Source: an uncultured Chitinophagaceae bacterium (GTDB lineage Bacteria; Bacteroidota; Bacteroidia; Chitinophagales; Chitinophagaceae). From it: a DNA stretch of 34,930 bases. This document shows positions 16,538-23,381 of this stretch, piece after piece (the stretch's first letter is position 1; every line of letters begins with the position of its first letter). The translations under genes were made by a program, and so were the position numbers. Location of the stretch: contig CAMPGT010000010.1 in the NCBI GenBank assembly GCA_946885665.1, positions 1-34,930 of the forward strand, given 5' to 3'. The notes beneath the pieces were generated by a model that saw only the letters and a list, made by a program, of their open reading frames with translations, was not told where the DNA came from and ran no database searches.

Positions 16538-17389
16538 ATGAAACAGTTTGCCACTCTTCTTCTCTTCTCTGTACTGCATTTTCAATGCGCATTTGCCCAG
16601 CAAAAAGAAATCCGGCTTATCGTGAGAGGCGATGACATGGGATTCTCACATGCCGGTAACGAGGCGCTTATTAAATGTTATGAAGAAGGAATTGAAAGGT
16701 CCATCGAAGTGCTCGTGCCTTCGCCGTGGTTTCCCGAAGCCGTCAAAATGCTTGAAAAGCATCCCCGGGTTGACGTGGGCGTTCACATCACGCTCACAAC
16801 CGAGTGGGACAATGTCAAGTTCCGCCCGCTTTCCGACTGCCCTTCATTAAGAGACAGCAGCGGATATTTTTACCCGATGATATGGCCGAATAAAAATTAT
16901 CCCGGCCAGGCGCTCCTGGAAAACAAATGGAACATTGCAGATATTGAGAAAGAGATGCGTGCACAGATAGAACTGGCGAAGAAAAAAATTCCGCGGATCA
17001 GCCACATTTCTGCGCACATGGGCTGCTACGGCATGAATGAGGAAGTGTCGAAGCTCGCCAGAAAACTTGCAGTGGAATATGGATTGGACATCGATCCTCA
17101 AGACTATCACGTGAAAAATATCCGGTACACCGGACCGTCAAAAACACCGGCGGAAAAAGTTACTGCCATGTTGAAAACACTCGAGACCCTGCAGCCCGGC
17201 GAAACCTATTTATTTGTTGAACATCCCTGTTTCGACACGCCCGAATCGAGAGCCATCCACCATATCGGCTATGAGAACGTGGCAGAAGACAGGCAGGGCG
17301 TAACGGATTCATGGACCGACAAGCGCGTGCTCGAACTGGTAAAAAAGCGCGGCATCAAACTGATCAGCTATGCGGATCTGAAAAAATAA
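16538..17389 (+). CDS. YdjC/ChbG-family secreted carbohydrate deacetylase (283 aa)
   Basis: A metal-dependent deacetylase of the YdjC/ChbG family, which removes acetyl groups from chito-oligosaccharides or related sugars. I chose the ATG at 16538 because it opens straight into a signal peptide (residues 1-20, ending CAFA before QQKEI); an upstream in-frame ATG at 16475 would overlap the divergent gene. Family motifs are present in order: RGDDMGFS with Asp32-Asp33, GVHITLT with His83, and SHISAH with His156 and His160, which together supply the metal ligands and active site. The length is close to the family norm. It is unusual in being exported, since E. coli ChbG is cytoplasmic, so it likely acts on periplasmic or external oligosaccharides. 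The divergent neighbour is a membrane acetyltransferase. Confidence 0.93.
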   Translation: MKQFATLLLFSVLHFQCAFAQQKEIRLIVRGDDMGFSHAGNEALIKCYEEGIERSIEVLVPSPWFPEAVKMLEKHPRVDVGVHITLTTEWDNVKFRPLSDCPSLRDSSGYFYPMIWPNKNYPGQALLENKWNIADIEKEMRAQIELAKKKIPRISHISAHMGCYGMNEEVSKLARKLAVEYGLDIDPQDYHVKNIRYTGPSKTPAEKVTAMLKTLETLQPGETYLFVEHPCFDTPESRAIHHIGYENVAEDRQGVTDSWTDKRVLELVKKRGIKLISYADLKK

Positions 17390-17407
17390 TTTCCCCCACA
17401 TAAAATT

Positions 17408-19714
17408 TTAACCGATAACGATCAGCTCATGATCGGTGACCGACTCAACGTCAAACTGAACCCATCCGTTCGACAACGATCCGCGTAATTTTTGTTTGCC
17501 CACCTTACTGCGTATATCCTTTCCCGTTACTCCTTCCGGCAGTTTTATTTTTATACTTAATGGTCCGATGGGAATAAATTCGTCGAGAGGTTGCCGCCAG
17601 GTTGATGCGCTTGTAAGGTTTACGACGTGCAGCACCAACCTTGCCGGCTGCCGGTAGAGGTGGCAATCGATCAGGCCCGGACCTTTCACCTGCAGAGGAA
17701 TATGTTCGGTGCTCATCCATCTCACAATATTGTTGAGCAGGTTGCCATGGTCGGGAAGATTGTTGACAGCAAACTGGCGGTCAACATCAGCAGGCATGAA
17801 AGCTACTTTTCCGCCATGCGGTCCGGTTCTCAACACAAGTCCGGGAACATTGGTCACCGGTTCGCGCATCCAGGCCGTTTCCGGCGGATATACGGGGAAC
17901 TGGGGAATGAAAGTAAAGGGCACCGTTGCGCCATCGACGAGTTGCAAAGGCTGCAGCAAACCTCCGAAAGGAAGGATGTCGGTTTCTTCGAAACCCTGCA
18001 GCACCGCATGACGCGATCCTGTTATTGCCGGCTCTTTCCCGTTCTTTGGCCCGTCTGCCTGCAATCTTAATTCAGGAAGCAATCTTAAGTAAGTATGATA
18101 AACTTTACCAGCCAGTTTCGGCAGAGCGCTTATGTCATCTTCTGCCTTTTGGTAATGCGCACCAAACAAACCGGCGAGTGCATAGTCGCCGCGAACGTCG
18201 CCCCATTCATCATACAACGAGGTGGCGCCGGTGGCAAAAACACTTCCTCCTTTATCAGCAAACCTTTTTACACTTGCCGCCTGTTCGCCGGACATCGCGG
18301 CAAGGTTCGGAAGGATGATCAATTTGAATTTATCCGCATCGCGGTCAAGGTGATCGATGTGAACAGGAAGATAAGGGATGCGTGCACGAACCAATGCCTG
18401 GATCATTCCGCGCCAGGGAAGCTCCACCAGTTCATCGGCATCATCGCGTCCATAAAAATCCATGTTTTGCTGCGACCATACAACACCAATGGGCGCGATG
18501 GGCTCGCGATCGATGAGGAACGGTTCATTTTCTTTTTGCCACTTTGTAACGGGCGCCGCAGTTTTGTAGGCGCGCCTGTCTTCGTGATAGGCAGACACAT
18601 GGTGCCACCACGTTTGAATGCCGCCGGCAATGCCGTTGATCATCCACATCCTCGCTTCGGGCGCGGGTTTGCTCGCCAGCCGGAAATTTGTGCCGCCTCC
18701 GTTTTGGTACATCGCCATGCTTTCGGGGATCAGCTTATTCCAACCGAGCATACCATGCAGCAGCTTACCCAGTTCTCCATTGTGCTGAAAACCTCCGGCA
18801 TTGCTTCTTGCCTGGTCATCGAGCATGATCATTTCGCTTCTTTCACATATCGCTTTAAAATCCCTGAAAACATTGCTTTGTCCGCGAACGGACCCACTGT
18901 TCATCCCCACCCAAATGCAATGTTCGCCTCCTGCAGATTTCGACGCACGGTTGTTGAGGTCCCATATTTCTAACCGCCTGGCATAGTTCCATTTTATCCA
19001 TTCGCGGTACACTTTGTTGTTCCAGTCTTTTTTGCGGGGGAGCTCGTTACCGGTCTTTTCACGGAAGCTGTTTTTGCAATTGCCGCAATAGCAGATGGAA
19101 TTTCTGCTTAATCCGCTCCAACTGTTGTCGGTAAATCCTTCGGGTTTATACAGCTCAGCAATTTCGCGAAGGACAGATGGAATGTGATCGTTGTAATAAG
19201 GGCTGTTGACGCACGACAAATACAGTTCGCCCGCCTTGTACGGCTTGCCGTCAATGTCAACCGTGAACCAGTCGGGATGTGCCTTGTAAAATTCTTCATG
19301 CGCCCTGTTTGAATCCATGCGCGCAAAAACCGCCACACCGTCGTCATGCGCCGCTTTGCAGATTTCGCCAAACAGGTCGCGGCCGTTGAGATATTGCGCG
19401 TGCTTGTGGAGCGGTATTTTGCTCGGATAATAGGCAACGATGCCACCCGCGTTTACCACAACGCCTTTGGTTTCGGTCCGCTTCCAGTAGCCGCGCCACC
19501 AGTCAATATCATATTGCTGCGGATCCTTTTCGGTGATGTTCACCTGCCCCCATCGTGTTATGGTGCGGTACCATGGTTTGGCGGCATCGGTGGCATTCGG
19601 CGCACCGATGGTTTTGCCGCCAGCGGAAAACGGATCGATAGTGACGAGCAGCGTTGCGGCTACGGCTGATTGCCTGAGAAAATCGCGACGGCTCTCCCTG
19701 GATAAATTTGACAT
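17408..19714 (-). CDS. Tat-exported GH42-like glycoside hydrolase with trimerisation-like domain (768 aa)
   Basis: A large putative glycoside hydrolase. The N-terminus is a Tat signal, ESRRDFLRQ (Arg9, Arg10) with a hydrophobic segment after it. Residues about 50-390 read as a TIM barrel: DIDWWRGYW, VFARMDSNRAHEEFY, a GFTDNSWSG segment and a CYCGNCKNSFRE motif typical of GH42-related and GHL6-type proteins. Residues about 400-545 (PIGVVWSQQNMDFYG, then YLPVHIDHL, then GGSVFATG) resemble the GH42 trimerisation domain. A beta-rich C-terminus of about 200 residues ends the protein. I cannot name the catalytic glutamates with certainty. The start at 19714 opens the Tat signal. It follows the ClC gene by 44 bp, with a 13-bp palindrome in between. 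Substrate unknown. Confidence 0.85.
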   Translation of the reverse strand: MSNLSRESRRDFLRQSAVAATLLVTIDPFSAGGKTIGAPNATDAAKPWYRTITRWGQVNITEKDPQQYDIDWWRGYWKRTETKGVVVNAGGIVAYYPSKIPLHKHAQYLNGRDLFGEICKAAHDDGVAVFARMDSNRAHEEFYKAHPDWFTVDIDGKPYKAGELYLSCVNSPYYNDHIPSVLREIAELYKPEGFTDNSWSGLSRNSICYCGNCKNSFREKTGNELPRKKDWNNKVYREWIKWNYARRLEIWDLNNRASKSAGGEHCIWVGMNSGSVRGQSNVFRDFKAICERSEMIMLDDQARSNAGGFQHNGELGKLLHGMLGWNKLIPESMAMYQNGGGTNFRLASKPAPEARMWMINGIAGGIQTWWHHVSAYHEDRRAYKTAAPVTKWQKENEPFLIDREPIAPIGVVWSQQNMDFYGRDDADELVELPWRGMIQALVRARIPYLPVHIDHLDRDADKFKLIILPNLAAMSGEQAASVKRFADKGGSVFATGATSLYDEWGDVRGDYALAGLFGAHYQKAEDDISALPKLAGKVYHTYLRLLPELRLQADGPKNGKEPAITGSRHAVLQGFEETDILPFGGLLQPLQLVDGATVPFTFIPQFPVYPPETAWMREPVTNVPGLVLRTGPHGGKVAFMPADVDRQFAVNNLPDHGNLLNNIVRWMSTEHIPLQVKGPGLIDCHLYRQPARLVLHVVNLTSASTWRQPLDEFIPIGPLSIKIKLPEGVTGKDIRSKVGKQKLRGSLSNGWVQFDVESVTDHELIVIG

Positions 19715-19719
19715 GATCT

Positions 19720-19732
19720 ATTCTTGAAGAAT
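19720..19732. promoter_or_regulatory. 13-bp palindrome just before the GH42-like gene
   Basis: ATTCTT-G-AAGAAT is a perfect 6-1-6 inverted repeat, 6-18 bp upstream of the start codon at 19714. The loop of one base is too short for a hairpin, so a protein-binding site is the better reading. It is AT-rich, and a chance match is possible. Confidence 0.35.
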
Positions 19733-19758
19733 GAATATCGCAATTAAAGCCGTTCTCT

Positions 19759-21654
19759 CTACGATTTCGGCTCGTTTTTATTCACCGGCCGCAATATGGA
19801 CAATGTATTTTTTCCATGCACCACAAGCTTCAGCGTTCTTCTCCGCAATGAAATGGCAATGGATTCGCGGTTCTCGATGGCGCGCCTGTTGTACACCGGC
19901 AAAATATCTTTATACGATAATACGCCGGCGAGTTTATTGTCCACCGACGAAATCACCGGAAGCTCATCGAGGTTTTCTTTGGCCATCATTTGCACGGCCA
20001 CTTTGAGGCTGTCGTTGTCACTCACGGCAAACGGTTTTCGCTTGATGAGATCACCGATCAATGCTTTTTCCTCGTGGTGCATGCTGAATAAGTTTGACGC
20101 ACTGATGATGCCCCTGAATTCACCATTATCGTTGGCAACAATGTAATAGTTGTGCTGTTCTTTTCTGTCGGCCAGCCAGGCTCTCGCTTCGCCGATGGTG
20201 GTGGCGCTGCTGATCACCGTCCTGGATTTCTTAAGAACGCTTCCCACTTTTATCTTGTCGAGAATGTCGGATTCATAGTGATGCGGCGTGACCACACCAC
20301 GGCGTGCGATCTTTTCGGTCATGATGGTGTTCTTCATTGTTACGTATGAAATAAAGTATGAAGCCACGCAGCCGGAAAGCAGTGGTATGAGGGCATTCAC
20401 CTGGCCTGTTGTTTCGATGGCGAAAATAATGGAGGTGAGCAGCGCCCTTGAAGCGCCGGCAAACATCGCCGACATACCCACAAGTGCCGCAAGTGTAACG
20501 GTTACACCGGCGCCGGGAAAAAATGCGATGCATAACATGCCCAGCAACGCCCCCGCTGCGCCACCGATCGTGAGCAGCGGCGCGAGCGTTCCACCCGATG
20601 TACCGCTGCCCAGCGCAATTGACCACGAAATAAATTTAAACACGCAGAGATAAATAATTACATGCAGGGTGAGGTTGCCGGACAGGATATTTGTAATGTT
20701 TTCGTAACCCACCCCAAGTGTGGCGGGAGCAATAAAACCCACAATGCCCACCACAAGGCCGCCCAAAGCGGGCCACCACATCCAGTGAATGGGCAGTTTC
20801 TCAAAGCCATCTTCTATCAGGTAAACGATCTTTGACACTGCAGCAGCGAGGAGGCCAATGATGATGCCGATGACGCTGTACATCGCCACGCTGACGTTCG
20901 ATGGCAATTCGATGAAAGGCGTTGGAAACACGGGACCGGGTTCAAAAAACACGTGATGGCCGGCGGCGCCCGTAATGCAGGCCAGGGCAACGGGCATGAT
21001 TGACCGCGGCGAAAATTCAAATAACAGCAATTCGATCGCGAGAAAAATAGCAGCAATGGGACTTCCGAATATCGCCGACATACCCGCAGTGGCGCCCGAT
21101 GCCAGCAATATTTTACGCTCGTACGAGCTGATGCGTGTTAACTGTCCCAGCGTTGATCCCAATGCGCCGCCGGTGGCGATGATGGGTCCTTCCGATCCAA
21201 ATGGTCCGCCCGTACCAATCGATATGGCGGATGATATCGGCTTGAGGTACGTGATAGACGGCCTTATCTTACTGTTGTTCGTCAATATCTGCTCCATTGC
21301 CTCCGGTATGCCATGGCCCCTGATGGCTTTTGAGCCATAAAGCGCCATGAGCCCCACAATCACACCGCCAAGGGCAGGCACGAATATCACCAGCCATCCG
21401 AGACCGTGATGCAGCGGGCTGGCGTGTTCGGGAGAAAATTGCTGGTGAAAAGAGATATTCGTGATGAGGTTGATCAGCAATACGAGGACCTTTGCCAATA
21501 CGCTGATGCAGGCGCCGATGATCACTGCCAGCATCGAAATAAATACCAGCCTGCGTTTGTTTTCTGTGGCACCGCTCACCGGCACGGGCTGGTCCGTAAG
21601 CTGGTCGAGCGATATGGAGATAGGGATCCTGTTGTTTTCTTGTGCACTGTTCAT
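19759..21654 (-). CDS. ClC-family chloride channel/transporter with C-terminal CBS pair (631 aa)
   Basis: An anion-conducting membrane protein. I chose the ATG at 21654 over a TTG three codons upstream. The family signatures are present: GHGIP (113-117, at the GSGIP position), GSEGP (153-157) with gating Glu155, and GGTLAP at the GxFxP position. About residues 460-590 form two CBS domains, a common regulatory module. A notable point: in the E. coli antiporter two glutamates (202, 203) follow one another in the segment after the AGM phrase; the ungapped match here gives Glu208 then Leu209, so the internal proton-transfer glutamate is missing, as in channel-type members. This suggests a channel rather than a H+/Cl- exchanger, which is inference. 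It lies 23 bp after the FNR-type regulator gene on the same strand. Confidence 0.95.
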   Translation of the reverse strand: MNSAQENNRIPISISLDQLTDQPVPVSGATENKRRLVFISMLAVIIGACISVLAKVLVLLINLITNISFHQQFSPEHASPLHHGLGWLVIFVPALGGVIVGLMALYGSKAIRGHGIPEAMEQILTNNSKIRPSITYLKPISSAISIGTGGPFGSEGPIIATGGALGSTLGQLTRISSYERKILLASGATAGMSAIFGSPIAAIFLAIELLLFEFSPRSIMPVALACITGAAGHHVFFEPGPVFPTPFIELPSNVSVAMYSVIGIIIGLLAAAVSKIVYLIEDGFEKLPIHWMWWPALGGLVVGIVGFIAPATLGVGYENITNILSGNLTLHVIIYLCVFKFISWSIALGSGTSGGTLAPLLTIGGAAGALLGMLCIAFFPGAGVTVTLAALVGMSAMFAGASRALLTSIIFAIETTGQVNALIPLLSGCVASYFISYVTMKNTIMTEKIARRGVVTPHHYESDILDKIKVGSVLKKSRTVISSATTIGEARAWLADRKEQHNYYIVANDNGEFRGIISASNLFSMHHEEKALIGDLIKRKPFAVSDNDSLKVAVQMMAKENLDELPVISSVDNKLAGVLSYKDILPVYNRRAIENRESIAISLRRRTLKLVVHGKNTLSILRPVNKNEPKS

Positions 21655-21677
21655 TTTAGTCAAAGTGTATGTGATAA

Positions 21678-22364
21678 TCAGGTATGGTAAGCAACGAGGT
21701 CCTCCAAAGCGGCCCGGTCATTTATTTTAATGCTTTTCCCTGAAGTCGAAATAATTTTTTTTGCAATGAGCTCTGTCATCAGCTTGAACACCGTTTCATA
21801 GGTTGTGCCGGCATAAGAAGCAATGTCCTGGCGCATGATAGGAACGGCAATATATTGATCGGCGTCGGTGCCAAAAATTTCCGAGATCTGCAGCAATGCA
21901 AGTGCTATTCTGCTTTTTACATCCAGTTGAACGAGTTCGCGCATGCGTTTTTCCGTTTTCTGCAGCTCGCCCGCAAACACCTGCATCAGCTTATACGTAA
22001 AGGACGGATTGGTCTTTAGCGTCGTTTCGAGGAACTCCGACGGTATGAAGCAAACTTTTACATCTTCCATCGCAGTTGCCGATATGGGATAAAGATGATC
22101 TCCCATAACGCCCCTGAAACCCAGCACTTCACCTGCTACGGAAAAGTTCACAATAAGCTCTTTCACTTCACCCCATTGCATGTGCACCTTTGCCGAACCC
22201 TCATACAGGAAAAAAATGCCTTTTATGGCATCTCCTTCACTGAAAATCTTCTTTCCCTTCCTGAAAAACAGGGTTTTCTTCCTGCTTGCAATGATATCTT
22301 TCCATTCGGGAATCGTATTTCTGCACAAAAAACAACTCTTAAGATTGCAGGGCCGTTCTTGCAT
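21678..22364 (-). CDS. FNR-type (Crp/Fnr family) regulator with a putative Fe-S cluster (228 aa)
   Basis: A transcriptional regulator of the Crp/Fnr superfamily. The ATG at 22364 is used; a TTG two codons upstream is an alternative. Residues about 25-135 are the cyclic-nucleotide-like sensing domain and residues about 170-215 the winged HTH, with helix SYAGTTYETVFKLM. Cys6, Cys11 and Cys14 lie in an N-terminal CNLKSCFLC cluster, and Cys105 lies in DVKVCFIPSEF, matching the VCEIPFETL segment that holds Cys122 of E. coli FNR. Together they could hold an oxygen-sensitive [4Fe-4S] cluster. In the recognition helix Glu190 is kept, but the FNR Ser and Arg are Phe193 and Lys194, so its DNA site probably differs from FNR's. 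It forms an operon with the ClC gene and is divergent from a small membrane protein. Confidence 0.92.
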   Translation of the reverse strand: MQERPCNLKSCFLCRNTIPEWKDIIASRKKTLFFRKGKKIFSEGDAIKGIFFLYEGSAKVHMQWGEVKELIVNFSVAGEVLGFRGVMGDHLYPISATAMEDVKVCFIPSEFLETTLKTNPSFTYKLMQVFAGELQKTEKRMRELVQLDVKSRIALALLQISEIFGTDADQYIAVPIMRQDIASYAGTTYETVFKLMTELIAKKIISTSGKSIKINDRAALEDLVAYHT

Positions 22365-22367
22365 GCG

Positions 22368-22375
22368 CAAAATTA
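22368..22375 (-). promoter_or_regulatory. -7 promoter element of the FNR-type gene, next to its start codon
   Basis: On the minus strand TAATTTTG is a perfect match to the Bacteroidota -7 consensus TAnnTTTG and is followed by CGC and then the ATG at 22364. Transcription would start at or near the start codon, so a leaderless mRNA is likely. No good -33 TTG element is at the usual distance. Confidence 0.55.
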
Positions 22376-22460
22376 TGAACTTACATCAACATTGCATAAA
22401 CAATATTTATTAGTTAAAATATATTTAAACGGCCTTGATAATATATTCTTGGCAATGTTT

Positions 22461-22468
22461 TATCTTTG
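22461..22468 (+). promoter_or_regulatory. -7 promoter element of the small membrane protein gene
   Basis: TATCTTTG matches TAnnTTTG perfectly and is followed by TGCA and the ATG at 22473. A CTTG at 22434-22437 is the nearest -33 candidate but is 23 bp away, slightly far. The short distance to the start codon suggests a leaderless transcript. Confidence 0.55.
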
Positions 22469-22472
22469 TGCA

Positions 22473-22904
22473 ATGGAATCACCATACAACACCAAATTTT
22501 CAGACGCTATCCTCACCAGTGTCTTTGCCGGTATCGTCACCACCCTCCTCAGTTTCGCATATTATGTTGGTTATAAGGAAGTGACGGGTTTTCCGCTGTC
22601 AGGGCTCATCAATGTATCTTCTCTCATCTTCGTGACCAACACGTTTTTCCTGGCGGTGGGGTATATCTACTACGTCTTCATTAAAAATTTCAGAAAAGGT
22701 GATCTTTTATACATCGTCATCTTCGTATTGCTGACCGGTTTGTCCATATTTGAGGCCTATCATATACACCGCTCCGAAAACGAGTTGGTAAACCTCCAGT
22801 TTCATGAACTTCTCGGCGGTCTTTTCCTGATCAACGGCGTTGTGGCGTTTGTTGGCATACCTTTGATGTTCCATAGTAAGAAGTTCAAGGATGCCGTGAT
22901 TTAA
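22473..22904 (+). CDS. Small integral membrane protein (143 aa), unknown function
   Basis: I do not recognise the family. The ATG at 22473 is preferred over a much longer frame from 22095, because the extra part overlaps the divergent regulator gene and reads as non-protein, and because a perfect -7 promoter element lies just before it. Four hydrophobic segments can be seen, about residues 12-34, 45-70, 78-98 and 110-130. A short charged loop (KNFRKGD) sits near the middle and a basic tail ends it. It heads a plus-strand cluster with a 145-aa helical protein and a GT-C glycosyltransferase, the gaps being 24 and 15 bp. Divergence from the FNR-type gene makes control by oxygen or redox state possible. 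Confidence 0.8.
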   Translation: MESPYNTKFSDAILTSVFAGIVTTLLSFAYYVGYKEVTGFPLSGLINVSSLIFVTNTFFLAVGYIYYVFIKNFRKGDLLYIVIFVLLTGLSIFEAYHIHRSENELVNLQFHELLGGLFLINGVVAFVGIPLMFHSKKFKDAVI

Positions 22905-22928
22905 TATCCGGCCAGCTATTAAACTTTT

Positions 22929-23366
22929 ATGATAAAGCAGTTCGAAAAATTAACAGAGGAAGAACAGGCTCTCTTGCTGAAGGCGCCGGTTTTGGTGTCG
23001 GTGCTCGCAGCTTGTTCGTTCAACTATGTAAACAAGGCGCAGAAAGCAGATGCCATAAAACTGGCTCATTTTAAAACATTTACCGCCGCTCCTGTATTGT
23101 TGCCCTACTACATAGAGGTGGACAAAACATTCAGGGAGGAGTTTGACGCAACGGTACAGCAATACTTTCCCTTTGATGACGAAAAGCGCAACCAGTTGAA
23201 AAAAGAAATCAGCCGCGTGAACAACGTGATCGCCAGGCTCGACAAGGATTATGCGGCTATCCTCCACAAGAGCCTCGAAAAATATGCGCGGCACGTCAAC
23301 AAGGCCGCCCACAGCATCTTCGAAGATTTTATCTTTCCCATACCCATCCCGGGCTTATCGAACTAG
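22929..23366 (+). CDS. Helical hypothetical protein (145 aa)
   Basis: I do not recognise the family with certainty. The ATG at 22929 is the only sensible start. There is no signal peptide; the sequence is predicted almost wholly helical. It begins with KLTEEEQALLLKAP, a beginning that recalls TerB-like helical proteins, and has a long, charged helix at residues about 84-128 (KRNQLKKEISRVNN onwards), then a short proline-rich end (PIPIPG). It lies between a small membrane protein and a glycosyltransferase, probably in one transcription unit. A cytoplasmic accessory role is possible, but no function follows from the sequence. Confidence 0.8.
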   Translation: MIKQFEKLTEEEQALLLKAPVLVSVLAACSFNYVNKAQKADAIKLAHFKTFTAAPVLLPYYIEVDKTFREEFDATVQQYFPFDDEKRNQLKKEISRVNNVIARLDKDYAAILHKSLEKYARHVNKAAHSIFEDFIFPIPIPGLSN

Positions 23367-23381
23367 CATATTTCACTTAGA

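Noticed and set aside
18095..18973. Plus-strand reading frame of 292 codons opposite the GH42-like gene
   Set aside because: Fully inside the hydrolase gene, no domain or signal peptide of its own, and no promoter; it is a shadow frame.
22414..22428. TTAAA-N5-TTTAA inverted repeat between the divergent genes
   Set aside because: Too AT-rich and short in an AT-rich gap to separate from chance.
22095..22472. N-terminal extension of the small membrane protein
   Set aside because: The extra 126 residues overlap the divergent FNR-type gene and do not read as protein; a perfect -7 element sits just before the internal ATG at 22473.
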